This document shows, piece after piece, positions 8,408 to 16,043 of a DNA stretch of 64,000 bases. The position numbers and the translations under genes were made by a program. The notes under the pieces are model-generated. The model saw only the letters and a list, made by a program, of their open reading frames with translations. It did no database searches and was not told where the DNA came from. How positions within the stretch are numbered: position 1 is the first letter of the stretch; every line of letters begins with the position of its first letter. Source of the stretch: Clostridia bacterium (GTDB lineage: Bacteria > Bacillota > Clostridia > Oscillospirales > Acutalibacteraceae); contig JAFQHU010000018.1 in the NCBI GenBank assembly GCA_017397845.1, forward strand, positions 179,540-243,539, given 5' to 3'.

Positions 8408-8436
8408 TTGAAAATTTTTTTGTTTTTTTGTATGAT
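8408..8436 (+). promoter_or_regulatory. SigA-type promoter of the decarboxylase operon
   Basis: TTGAAA (8408-8413), 17-bp spacer, TATGAT (8431-8436), 90 bp upstream of the first gene. Confidence 0.7.
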
Positions 8437-8526
8437 ATAAAATAGCAAAATTTTTGATTAAGCATTAATATTTGTAAAATAGAACAAAAACTTTTTGCGG
8501 CAAAAATAAAGAACAGAGGTGGTATT

Positions 8527-9903
8527 TTGAAAGTACAATTCACAGAAACAGTCCTTCGTGACGCAAACCAATCCCTTATCGCCACAAGAATGAGCTTTGA
8601 CGAATTTGAGCCCGTTCTCGCCGAGCTTGATAAAGCAGGCTATTACTCGCTCGAATGTTGGGGCGGTGCAACCTTCGATTCCTGTCTTCGTTATCTTAAT
8701 GAGGATCCTTGGGAAAGGCTCAGAAAAATCCGTAAGGCTTGTCCCAACACAAAGCTCCAGATGCTTCTTCGCGGACAGAACCTTTTGGGCTATAAGCACT
8801 ATCCCGACGATGTGGTACGTGCCTTCGTAAGAAAGTCAGTCGAAAACGGCATCGATATCATCCGTATTTTCGACGCTCTCAATGACCTTCGCAACATCGA
8901 GGTAGCAGTGGACGAAACCCTTAAATGCGGGGCTCATCCCTCAGGTACAATCTGCTACACCCTTTCACCCATTCATAACCTCGAAAATTACGTAAAGCTC
9001 GCAAAGGATATGGAAAAAATGGGTGTGCTTTCCATATGCATCAAGGATATGGCAGGCATCATGAGTCCCCAGGAGGCTTACGACCTCGTAAAAGCCATCA
9101 AGGCCGAAGTAAAGCTTCCCGTTGTCGTTCATACCCACTCCACCACAGGTCTCGGTGCTCTCACTCTCCAAAAGGCAGTTGAGGCAGGTGCAGACGTTAT
9201 CGACACAGCCATTTCCTGTTTCTCAGGCGGCACATCACAGCCCCCCACGGAAACTCTCGTTTATGCTTTGGGTCAACAGGGCTACGAAATCGATGTAAAA
9301 ATGGATTCTCTCAAGAAAATCAACGATTTCTTCAAACCCGTAAGAGCCAAGGCACTCGAAAGCGGTTTGCTCAATCCCGTCGTTTTGGCCACTGACACTG
9401 ATGCTCTTCTTTATCAGGTTCCCGGCGGTATGCTTTCAAACCTTGTTGCCCAGCTTACTGCTGCAGGCAAGCTTGACAAATTTGAAGAGGTTCTCTTAGA
9501 AGTGCCCAGAGTACGTAAAGATCTCGGTTATCCTCCTCTCGTAACACCTCTCAGCCAGATGGTAGGTGTTCAGGCTACATCAAACGTTCTCGCAGGCGAA
9601 AGATACAAAAATATATCCAAAGAAATCAAAAACTATTTCTTCGGCTTCTACGGCAAAGCTCCCGGTGAAGTAAACAAAGATCTTGCAGAAAAAATTCTCG
9701 CAGGTGAAACTCCCGTTACCTGCCGCTTTGCTGATACTCTTGAGCCCTACTTTGAAAAGGCAAAGGCTGAAATCGGCGCCAAGGCAAAGAGCGACGAAGA
9801 TGTTCTTTCATATATCGCCTTCCCCACTCAGGCAGAGGCTTTCTTTGACAAGCGTGACGAAAAGGCAAAGAACACCTTTAAATACACCATCAGAGAAGCA
9901 TAA
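8527..9903 (+). CDS. oadA: Carboxyltransferase subunit of a Na+-translocating decarboxylase (oxaloacetate decarboxylase alpha type)
   Basis: A 458-residue TIM-barrel carboxyltransferase that moves CO2 from oxaloacetate (or a related acid) to biotin. Visible active-site features: RDANQS (11-16, metal Asp12), Lys173 in CIKDMAG (the carbamylated lysine of the family) and the metal ligands HTH (202-204). The biotin domain fused in some OadA proteins is absent and is encoded separately two genes on. The start is TTG 8527, chosen because AGAGGTGG lies just upstream and the family N-terminus begins here. First gene of a seven-gene operon. The same fold serves pyruvate carboxylase subunit B, but the membrane beta subunits favour a sodium-pumping decarboxylase. 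Confidence 0.92.
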   Translation: MKVQFTETVLRDANQSLIATRMSFDEFEPVLAELDKAGYYSLECWGGATFDSCLRYLNEDPWERLRKIRKACPNTKLQMLLRGQNLLGYKHYPDDVVRAFVRKSVENGIDIIRIFDALNDLRNIEVAVDETLKCGAHPSGTICYTLSPIHNLENYVKLAKDMEKMGVLSICIKDMAGIMSPQEAYDLVKAIKAEVKLPVVVHTHSTTGLGALTLQKAVEAGADVIDTAISCFSGGTSQPPTETLVYALGQQGYEIDVKMDSLKKINDFFKPVRAKALESGLLNPVVLATDTDALLYQVPGGMLSNLVAQLTAAGKLDKFEEVLLEVPRVRKDLGYPPLVTPLSQMVGVQATSNVLAGERYKNISKEIKNYFFGFYGKAPGEVNKDLAEKILAGETPVTCRFADTLEPYFEKAKAEIGAKAKSDEDVLSYIAFPTQAEAFFDKRDEKAKNTFKYTIREA

Positions 9904-9915
9904 GGAGAGACTGAA

Positions 9916-10272
9916 ATGAATTTGATGAATTTATTTTTATCTGTCGGTGTTATCGGCGGTGCTGACGGTCCGACAGCTGTGTTTACCACAGGTCTTCCCC
10001 TGCCCGCACTTACTGTTTCGATTTTTGCTGTCGCATTTGTTGTCTATGTTTATGCGGCAAAAGCAATCGCCGAAAAAAAAGCCCCTGTGGCTGAAGCGGC
10101 CGTTCAGGCTCCCGCAGCACCTGCAGTTACTCCCGCTGTTTATACAGGTCCCATACTCACAGGTGTGGAGGAAAAGGAAGCAGCAGTCATTATGGCTATC
10201 GTTTCCGATAAAACAGGAATACCCCTCGAAAAACTCAAATTTGAATCAATCAAACTTCTGGAGGATAAATAA
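9916..10272 (+). CDS. Small delta/gamma-like decarboxylase subunit carrying a GGADGPT motif
   Basis: A 118-residue single-span membrane protein, 12 bp after oadA, with AAGGAGA before ATG. Residues 10-20 read [11 protein letters not shown], the signature of the ion-translocating beta subunit, here at the N-terminus of a small subunit. A membrane helix at about 26-48, an Ala/Pro-rich linker and a conserved C-terminal block ([18 protein letters not shown]...FESIKLLEDK) follow. The C-terminal block is nearly the same as in the second small subunit at 12014-12385. By family analogy it anchors the carboxyltransferase to the membrane complex. The copied beta motif is unusual; it could be a fusion or a structural mimic. 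Confidence 0.75.
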   Translation: MNLMNLFLSVGVIGGADGPTAVFTTGLPLPALTVSIFAVAFVVYVYAAKAIAEKKAPVAEAAVQAPAAPAVTPAVYTGPILTGVEEKEAAVIMAIVSDKTGIPLEKLKFESIKLLEDK

Positions 10273-10274
10273 TC

Positions 10275-10652
10275 ATGAAATACATTGTAAACTTAAACGG
10301 AAAAAATTACGAAGTTGAAGTAACCGAGCAGGAAGCTGTTGTTACAAATATTACTGCCGCTGCCGCCGCTCCCGTACAGGCTCCTGTGGCCGCTCCCGCT
10401 CCTGCAGCTGCACCCGCAGCACCTGTAGCTCCCTCTGCAGCAGGCACAAACATCCCCTCTCCCATGCCCGGCACCATTCTCGGTGTAAACGTAGCAGTGG
10501 GACAGGCTGTAAAATCAGGCGATGTTCTTATTGTTTTGGAAGCTATGAAAATGGAAAACGACATCGTCGCTCCCTGTGACGGTACCGTTAAACAAATTTT
10601 GGTTTCAAAGGGCACCACAGTAAATACTGACGACATCCTTGTTGTTATCTGA
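10275..10652 (+). CDS. Biotin carrier subunit of the decarboxylase
   Basis: A 125-residue biotinyl carrier. A short N-terminal beta region (MKYIVNLNGKNYEVEV) is followed by a flexible Ala/Pro linker (28-57) and a biotinyl domain with the attachment motif EAMKMEN (biotin on Lys92). It shuttles CO2 from the carboxyltransferase to the membrane beta subunit. Start ATG is 2 bp past the previous stop, with GAGGATAA as ribosome site. Corresponds to MmdC/GcdC-type carriers. Certain as a biotin carrier; the complex's substrate is not certain. Confidence 0.95.
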   Translation: MKYIVNLNGKNYEVEVTEQEAVVTNITAAAAAPVQAPVAAPAPAAAPAAPVAPSAAGTNIPSPMPGTILGVNVAVGQAVKSGDVLIVLEAMKMENDIVAPCDGTVKQILVSKGTTVNTDDILVVI

Positions 10653-10669
10653 TGACGGAGGTGCGTTAA

Positions 10670-11773
10670 ATGGGCGTGTTACTTGAAAACTTTACCACCG
10701 TTACATTTCCGCAGATAGCGATGTGGATTATCGGTGCCTTGCTTATTTTCCTGGCCATAAAAAAAGAAATGGAGCCTTCCCTTCTTTTACCCATGGGCTT
10801 CGGCGCCATTCTTATCAACCTTCCCAATTCCGGCGCAAAACACATTATCGATGTTCTTTTCAGAGTCGGTGTAGACAATGAATTCGGTGAGCTTATGCCG
10901 CTTATTCTTTTCATCGGTATCGGTGCCATGATTGATTTCACCCCTCTGCTTACAAATCCGAAGCTTATGCTTTTCGGTGCGGCAGCACAGTTCGGTATCT
11001 TTTTTACCCTCTGTCTCGCTTCACTTTTAGGCTTTGATATCAAAGATGCCGCCTCAATCGGTATCATCGGTGCCGCAGACGGCCCCACAGCCATCGCCGT
11101 TTCCATGGAGCTTGAATCCAAATATGTGGGTGCAATTATGGTTGCCGCCTACTCATATATGGCTCTCGTTCCCTTGGTACAGCCCCCCATCATCAAACTC
11201 TGCACCACAAAAAAGGAACGTCTTATCCGTATGGATAACACAGCCGGAAAAGCTCCCTCAAAAATGACAAAGATTCTTTTCCCCATCGTTGTTACGGTTA
11301 TCGTGGGTTTGGTTGCTCCCGACGCTGTTGCCCTCATCGGCTTCCTTATGTTCGGTAACCTTATCCGTGAATGCGGCGTTCTCAACTCCCTTTCAGAAAC
11401 CGCACAAAAGGTGCTCGCAAATCTCGTCACCATATTCCTCGGCATCACCATTTCTGCCCGTATGCGTGCAGAAGAATTTCTTACCGTGGATACCTTACTT
11501 ATTATCGGTCTCGGTCTTTTTGCTTTCATTTTCGACACCTTCGCCGGTGTTATGCTCGCCAAGATTATGAATATTTTCTCAAAGAAAAAGATAAACCCCA
11601 TGATCGGTGCAGCAGGTATTTCTGCTTTCCCCATGTCAGCCCGTGTCGTTCATAAGCTCGGCTTGGAAGAGGACAATCAGAACTTCCTTCTTATGCACTC
11701 CATCGGTGTTAATGTTTCGGGCCAAATTGCTTCCGTTATCGCCGGCGGTCTTATACTTACATTTTTCAGCTGA
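10670..11773 (+). CDS. oadB: Na+-translocating decarboxylase beta subunit, copy 1
   Basis: A 367-residue polytopic membrane protein that decarboxylates carboxybiotin and couples it to Na+ export. The functional motif appears as IIGAADGPTAIA (Asp138), with Ala in place of the usual second Gly of GGADGPT. A second conserved membrane block (LLMHSIGVNVSGQIASVIAGG) lies near the C-terminus. Family length ~370. GGAGGTG precedes ATG. A second, longer beta subunit follows at 12382, and the two seem to be paralogues. Whether both enter one complex, or alternative complexes, cannot be told. Confidence 0.93.
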   Translation: MGVLLENFTTVTFPQIAMWIIGALLIFLAIKKEMEPSLLLPMGFGAILINLPNSGAKHIIDVLFRVGVDNEFGELMPLILFIGIGAMIDFTPLLTNPKLMLFGAAAQFGIFFTLCLASLLGFDIKDAASIGIIGAADGPTAIAVSMELESKYVGAIMVAAYSYMALVPLVQPPIIKLCTTKKERLIRMDNTAGKAPSKMTKILFPIVVTVIVGLVAPDAVALIGFLMFGNLIRECGVLNSLSETAQKVLANLVTIFLGITISARMRAEEFLTVDTLLIIGLGLFAFIFDTFAGVMLAKIMNIFSKKKINPMIGAAGISAFPMSARVVHKLGLEEDNQNFLLMHSIGVNVSGQIASVIAGGLILTFFS

Positions 11774-11791
11774 ACAAGGAGGTAAATGAAT

Positions 11792-11944
11792 ATGAATTTT
11801 GCAATAGATTTTGAAGCCTTCCTTGCCTCTCTTCCTTATATGGGTAAGGGTATGCTCGGCATTTTCGTTGTAACCGCAGTTATCGTTGTTTTCGTAAATG
11901 CTCTTAATAATCTTCCCGAAAAAAAGGATAAAGAAGATAAATAA
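11792..11944 (+). CDS. OadG-related small membrane subunit (50 aa)
   Basis: A short gene directly after beta copy 1. AGGAGG (11777-11782) stands 9 nt before ATG 11792; another in-frame ATG at 11786 is too close. The protein has an N-terminal amphipathic stretch, one membrane helix (GMLGIFVVTAVIVVFVNAL, about 23-41) and a charged tail (EKKDKEDK). It fits the class of OadG-related small transporter subunits found beside OadB genes. The helix, position and ribosome site support a real gene; its role in stabilising the complex is inferred. Confidence 0.78.
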   Translation: MNFAIDFEAFLASLPYMGKGMLGIFVVTAVIVVFVNALNNLPEKKDKEDK

Positions 11945-11950
11945 AATTTT

Positions 11951-11983
11951 AAGAGGCTTTCCTCTACGGACAGCCTCTTTTTT
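11951..11983 (+). terminator. Intra-operon terminator between the two beta/delta modules
   Basis: AAGAGGCT and AGCCTCTT form an 8-bp stem followed by T6. It separates the first module (8527-11944) from the second (12014-13572) and would lower expression of the second unless read through. Confidence 0.8.
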
Positions 11984-12013
11984 AAAAGTAAAACTTTTAC
12001 AGGAGGTAATATT

Positions 12014-12385
12014 ATGCTTTCAGCAAATATTCTTTCAATGAAAATGCCGTTAAGTGAGGCTTTGGCAGTTTCTCTCATCGGTATTGCAACGGTTATCGTG
12101 ATTCTCGCAGTAATTGCCTGTCTGATCATTTTGGTTTCAAAGGCAATCAGAGCAATCGAGGCAAAGACTTCCTCTGAAAAGGAAGAGACACCCGCACCCG
12201 CTCCCGCTGCCCCCATGGCAAAGGGTACATCCGCAGGTCAGGTTGAGCTCATTAACACAAACGAAAAGGAAGCCGCAGTTATTATGGCGATAGTTGCCGA
12301 AAAAACGGGTCTTTCTCTCGAAAGACTCTCTTTCAAATCCATCAAGCTTATGGAAGACGAAAAGAAAGGAGACGAAAATAAATGA
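12014..12385 (+). CDS. OadG-type gamma/delta subunit, copy 2
   Basis: A 123-residue single-span protein: short outer N-terminus, membrane helix at about 18-43, Ala/Pro linker and a conserved C-terminal block [17 protein letters not shown]...[10 protein letters not shown] matching that of the protein at 9916-10272. Unlike that protein it lacks the GGADGPT motif. AGGAGG precedes ATG. It overlaps the second beta gene by 4 bp (ATGA), which implies coupled translation and a beta/gamma pair. OadG_gamma-like by layout; assigned by context. Confidence 0.8.
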   Translation: MLSANILSMKMPLSEALAVSLIGIATVIVILAVIACLIILVSKAIRAIEAKTSSEKEETPAPAPAAPMAKGTSAGQVELINTNEKEAAVIMAIVAEKTGLSLERLSFKSIKLMEDEKKGDENK

Positions 12386-13572
12386 TTAAAGATGTTCTTA
12401 TGGGACTTTGGGAAGCATCGGGCTTTGCCGCACTCACGGCAGACGGAGTTTTTCTGTGGCAAAATCTCGTTATGATTCTCGTTTCCTTCGTTCTTTTGTA
12501 TTTCGCAATAGCCAAAAAGTGTGAGCCTCTTCTCCTCGTTCCCATCGCCTTCGGTATTCTTTTGGCCAACCTTCCCGGTGCAGGTCTTATGGATGACCCG
12601 ACGGGACTTATGGATACCTCAAACATAGTTGAAGGCGCACATTGGTATGATACGGGTGTTTTAAGGCTTATTTATGCAGGTGTTAAATCAAGTATTTTCC
12701 CCTGTCTCATTTTCCTGGGCATCGGATGTATGACCGACTTCGGTCCCCTTCTTTCCAACCCGGTATCCCTTCTCCTCGGTGCGGCGGCACAGCTCGGTAT
12801 TTATGTAGCCTTTGTTGTTGCCATTCTTCTCGGCTTTACTCCCAACGAAGCCGCTTCAATCGCAATCATCGGCGGTGCTGACGGCCCAACAGCTATTTAT
12901 CTTACAGGTAAGCTGGCAAGCCATCTTTTAGGTCCCATCGCCGTTGCCGCTTACTCCTATATGGCTCTCATCCCCTTCATTCAGCCTCCCATTATGAAGC
13001 TTCTTACAACAGAAAAGGAACGCAAGGTTGAAATGAAGCAGCTGCGCAAGGTAAGCAAAACAGAAAAGATTGTTTTCCCCGTCGTTGTTCTCGTTATCTG
13101 TGCATTCATTCTTCCTTCCGTTGCTCCCCTTTTAGGTATGCTTATGCTCGGTAATCTTTTCAAAGAGTGCGGTGTAGTTGACAGACTTTCCGACACAGCA
13201 CAGAATGCACTTATGAACATTGTTACAATTTTGCTCGGTCTTACTGTCGGTGCCACCACAAACGGTGCAACCTTCCTCAAGCTTGAAACTCTCAAAATAG
13301 TAGCATTGGGTCTTATGGCATTCTGCTTCTCAACAGTCGGCGGACTTCTTTTAGGTAAGCTGCTCTATATTATCACCGGCGGCAAGGTTAATCCTCTTAT
13401 CGGTGCCGCAGGCGTTTCCGCTGTTCCCATGGCCGCCCGTGTGGCACAGAACGAAGGAAGAAAGTACAATCCCACAAACTTCCTTCTTATGCACGCTATG
13501 GGTCCCAATGTGGCAGGTGTTATCGGCTCAGCTGTTGCGGCAGGCTTCCTGCTTGCGATGTTCGGTAACTAA
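12382..13572 (+). CDS. oadB: Na+-translocating decarboxylase beta subunit, copy 2
   Basis: A 396-residue paralogue of the protein at 10670. It has the canonical motif [12 protein letters not shown] (Asp168), the upstream block [21 protein letters not shown] and the C-terminal block [16 protein letters not shown]. It is longer than copy 1 by an N-terminal extension and an insertion around 70-95 ([10 protein letters not shown]...HWYDTG). Last gene of the operon, followed by a strong terminator. With the ATGA-coupled gamma subunit it forms a second beta/gamma module next to a single carboxyltransferase and a single biotin carrier. Confidence 0.93.
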   Translation: MIKDVLMGLWEASGFAALTADGVFLWQNLVMILVSFVLLYFAIAKKCEPLLLVPIAFGILLANLPGAGLMDDPTGLMDTSNIVEGAHWYDTGVLRLIYAGVKSSIFPCLIFLGIGCMTDFGPLLSNPVSLLLGAAAQLGIYVAFVVAILLGFTPNEAASIAIIGGADGPTAIYLTGKLASHLLGPIAVAAYSYMALIPFIQPPIMKLLTTEKERKVEMKQLRKVSKTEKIVFPVVVLVICAFILPSVAPLLGMLMLGNLFKECGVVDRLSDTAQNALMNIVTILLGLTVGATTNGATFLKLETLKIVALGLMAFCFSTVGGLLLGKLLYIITGGKVNPLIGAAGVSAVPMAARVAQNEGRKYNPTNFLLMHAMGPNVAGVIGSAVAAGFLLAMFGN

Positions 13573-13607
13573 TTCGGAATGCGTAATGCGAAATTCGCAA
13601 TCGCGGG
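13570..13607 (+). repeat. Dispersed 38-bp repeat C, copy 1
   Basis: The sequence starting TAATTCGGAATGCG at the stop codon of the second beta gene matches the reverse complement of 15257-15294 at about 35 of 38 positions. The start overlaps the gene's last codon. Confidence 0.75.
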
Positions 13608-13662
13608 TTAGATTTAATATGACAGAAAGTGATATTCCGCCCCATTAGCTTAATAAATGATT

Positions 13663-13700
13663 AATCCCCACAGAGAACCATAAATCTCTGTGGGGATTTT
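13663..13700 (+). terminator. Terminator of the decarboxylase operon
   Basis: AATCCCCACAGAGA pairs with TCTCTGTGGGGATT (14 bp) around an 8-nt loop and is followed by TTTTG. Its stem could also end leftward transcription from the anti-sigma gene. Confidence 0.85.
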
Positions 13701-13717
13701 GTTATGGAGTGGAAAAA

Positions 13718-14635
13718 TTATCCTTCTTTATATTCCATTAAAGTGAATGTTCCGTTGCCTTCATCGTCGAAGGAGACATCAATTACGCCTATTTCCTTGG
13801 TGCCGTCATTATATTCAACGGTGAAAGTGATAGTATCCGTAAAGGTTGATAAAGGAATATCGGGGTTATCGTTTATAGCGTTGTCGAGCTTGTCAGAGTT
13901 TTTCCAATGAAAGCCGCCGCTGTCCTGATGATACTGGTCTGCTGTTATAGTTATTTCTTTTCCGTGAGGAATCCATGTTGTTTTTCCTTTTTCCTGTTCT
14001 GCCTCGATAAGCTTCCAGTCATAATATTCCACATATCCCCATTCACTTGAATTCTTTACATTTATGGATTTGATGTCTTCTTTACCTGCTAAATCCAACT
14101 TAATGCTGTTTGCCAAAACTTCGATAAATATAATGTTTTCAAATCCACCACGAACACAACCTATTCCGTAGTCAAAAGCTTCAGACTTAGTGTTTTCTGC
14201 AATGTCAGTAAGCATTTCATCAGCTTTATTAACAGCTTCTGTTCGTTCGCTTTCACTCATACCTCTTACATCGATAAAAGAAACCTTATATGCAAAGGGA
14301 AAGGTGTCATTAAGCTTTAAGGTTTTATACTCCCTTTTGACGTTTTCACTTTCATCTTCGACGGCACTTGCCACCATAATGAAAGGGTTTATCTGTCTTA
14401 CTGCCTGCTGACTTACTTGACTTTCCGAAGTAGTCGGAGTGTTTGCCGGTGAGGTCAGATTAAAACCGAAAATCATAGCAAACACAAGGCAAAGGGTAAT
14501 TGCACTCGCCACAGCCTTACCAAAGGCTCCCGAATGTGTTTTTTTCGGTATACTTTTTGCTTTCAGCCTTGTTTCCATATAGGGGTCAGGCTCGATAAGG
14601 TCAATTGATTTCTTTAAATCTTTTTTATTCATCAT
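13718..14635 (-). CDS. Membrane protein, probable anti-sigma factor of the adjacent ECF sigma
   Basis: A 305-residue protein with a ~38-residue charged cytoplasmic N-terminus, one membrane helix at about 43-61 (AVASAITLCLVFAMIFGF) and a ~240-residue outer domain with no family I recognise. Its start overlaps the stop of the sigma gene by 4 bp (ATGA). A single-span protein coupled to an ECF sigma gene is the normal setting for an anti-sigma factor, so this is inferred from context and topology. No zinc anti-sigma HxxxCxxC motif is present. Confidence 0.65.
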   Translation of the reverse strand: MMNKKDLKKSIDLIEPDPYMETRLKAKSIPKKTHSGAFGKAVASAITLCLVFAMIFGFNLTSPANTPTTSESQVSQQAVRQINPFIMVASAVEDESENVKREYKTLKLNDTFPFAYKVSFIDVRGMSESERTEAVNKADEMLTDIAENTKSEAFDYGIGCVRGGFENIIFIEVLANSIKLDLAGKEDIKSINVKNSSEWGYVEYYDWKLIEAEQEKGKTTWIPHGKEITITADQYHQDSGGFHWKNSDKLDNAINDNPDIPLSTFTDTITFTVEYNDGTKEIGVIDVSFDDEGNGTFTLMEYKEG

Positions 14636-15114
14636 ACATAATCCTCCAGTTCAAGTTTAAGTATTTCTCTGCTTCGTTTAAGACGCATTTTTACGGCAGA
14701 TACGCTGATTTTCAGCGTTTTGGCAATTTCTTTTACCGAGTAATCATAATAGTAATATAAAATTACGCAGGATTTGTATTTTTCGGGTAATTCCAAAACC
14801 TTTCGCAGAATATCCGTTGACTCTGCACCGTCATCCGCTACGGCATAATCTATGTCTTCAAGTGATATATTTTTAGCGGATGATCTCTTTATATAATCAA
14901 GGCTTTTATTCTGTGTCACTCTGATAAACCACGCCTTTTCGTGAGCTTCATCCTTAAAACGGTATTTACCTGAAAGATACTTCATAAAAACATCCTGTAA
15001 AATATCCTCTGCATCAGCAGAATTTCCCGTATACAGGTACGCTATCTTAAAAAGCATATTTCCGTAATCGTTATATTTACTTTCAAATTCTTTTTCGAGA
15101 TCCCGTTTGTTCAT
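14632..15114 (-). CDS. ECF-family RNA polymerase sigma factor
   Basis: A 160-residue two-domain sigma factor. Region 2 is at about 8-75 (MLFKIAYLYTGNSADAEDILQDVF for core binding and -10 reading, then AWFIRVTQNKSLDYIKR); region 4 is at about 105-150 (LPEKYKSCVILYYYYDYS, helix-turn-helix VKEIAKTLKISVSAVKMRLKRS). It directs transcription in response to an outside signal, held in check by the membrane protein encoded next to it. AAAGGAGG precedes ATG. Confidence 0.94.
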   Translation of the reverse strand: MNKRDLEKEFESKYNDYGNMLFKIAYLYTGNSADAEDILQDVFMKYLSGKYRFKDEAHEKAWFIRVTQNKSLDYIKRSSAKNISLEDIDYAVADDGAESTDILRKVLELPEKYKSCVILYYYYDYSVKEIAKTLKISVSAVKMRLKRSREILKLELEDYV

Positions 15115-15179
15115 AAAAACCTCCTTTCATAAATAAAACGATTACCAAGGGGATTTGGTCACAAAAAAATGCAAAAAAA

Positions 15180-15204
15180 GCGGACGACCAATGGTCGCCC
15201 CTAC
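15180..15204. repeat. REP-like palindrome (GGGGCGACCATTGGTCGTCC type)
   Basis: A 25-bp GC-rich near-palindrome reading GCGGACGACCAATGGTCGCC then CCTAC. CGACCA/TGGTCG arms pair. Its minus strand begins GTAGGGGCG, close to the head of element B inside the transposase at 2343 (GTAGGGGACGGCG). Intergenic. Confidence 0.6.
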
Positions 15205-15256
15205 AACTATACATTGTTAATTTGGCGGAATATTATTTTTTTCAGCGAAAACCTGT

Positions 15257-15294
15257 CCCGCAATTCCGAATTTCGCATTCCGCATTCCGAATTA
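15257..15294 (-). repeat. Dispersed 38-bp repeat C, copy 2 (inverted)
   Basis: Inverted relative of 13570-13607 with about three mismatches, ending next to the SDR stop codon. The two copies bracket the sigma/anti-sigma pair and the REP-like element at 15180. Confidence 0.75.
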
Positions 15295-15296
15295 AT

Positions 15297-16034
15297 TCAG
15301 ACGCCATATCCTCCGTCAACGGAAATAACCTGTCCCGTGATGAACTCTGCCTTTTCCCCTGCGAGGAAGCGGACCAATTCTGCCACATCCTCACCTGTTC
15401 CGGCTCTGCCCACGGGCGTACAGTCAATAATTTCTTGAACAGCCTCTCCATCGAGATTACCGTTCATTTTCGTGTCGATAAAGCCGGGGGCAACACAGTT
15501 TACGGTGATGCCGCTGGGGCCCACTTCCTTGGCGAGGGCTTTGGTAAAGCCGATAAGTCCCGATTTAGCCGCACTGTAATGGACCTCACAGGAGGCACCG
15601 CTTATACCCCACATAGAGGAAATATTTATAATTCTTCCCCACTTACTGTTTATCATAGAGGGAAGAATTTCTTTTGTCAGAGAAAGAGCAGACAAAAGAT
15701 TTATGTCTAATACCTCTTTGATTTTTCTTTCATCGGCAAGCTGAAAAAGTGTCTGATAGGCTATACCCGCATTATTGACTAAAATATCAGCTCTGCCGAA
15801 ACGGGACAGCACCTTTTCCGCTAATGCCTTTACCGCATTTTCGTCGGAAAAGTCAGCTTTAAAAGAAATGGCCTCTATATTATATTCTCTGCTTAATCTT
15901 TCACAGAGTTCTTCGGCAATCTTGCCTGAGGATGAGTAATGCAGGGCAAGATTACAGCCGTCTTTTGCCAAAGCCTCACATATAGCCTGACCGATACCGC
16001 CCGACGCACCTGTTATTAAAGCAATCTTTTTCAT
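15297..16034 (-). CDS. SDR-family oxidoreductase (FabG-like; possibly EF-P 5-aminopentanone reductase)
   Basis: A 245-residue classical short-chain dehydrogenase. NADP-binding TGASGGIGQA (8-17), NNAG (87-90), catalytic Ser140, Tyr153 and Lys157 (YSAAK) are all present. FabG reduces 3-oxoacyl-ACP in fatty acid synthesis, but this gene stands outside any fab cluster and follows mnmE by 9 bp. Lone FabG-like proteins of this kind in Firmicutes include YmfI, which finishes the EF-P modification. The pairing with a tRNA-modification gene makes a translation role plausible but unproven. AAGGTGG precedes ATG. Confidence 0.85.
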   Translation of the reverse strand: MKKIALITGASGGIGQAICEALAKDGCNLALHYSSSGKIAEELCERLSREYNIEAISFKADFSDENAVKALAEKVLSRFGRADILVNNAGIAYQTLFQLADERKIKEVLDINLLSALSLTKEILPSMINSKWGRIINISSMWGISGASCEVHYSAAKSGLIGFTKALAKEVGPSGITVNCVAPGFIDTKMNGNLDGEAVQEIIDCTPVGRAGTGEDVAELVRFLAGEKAEFITGQVISVDGGYGV

Positions 16035-16043
16035 ATTTCCACC

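Larger units (their letters stand above)
8211..8526. other. Divergent intergenic region between the two-component system and the decarboxylase operon
   Basis: 316 bp of AT-rich DNA. It holds the rightward promoter at 8408-8436, a seven-codon open frame with a strong ribosome site (8367-8390) and presumably the leftward promoter of the response regulator, which I could not place. No RNA gene seen. Confidence 0.6.
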
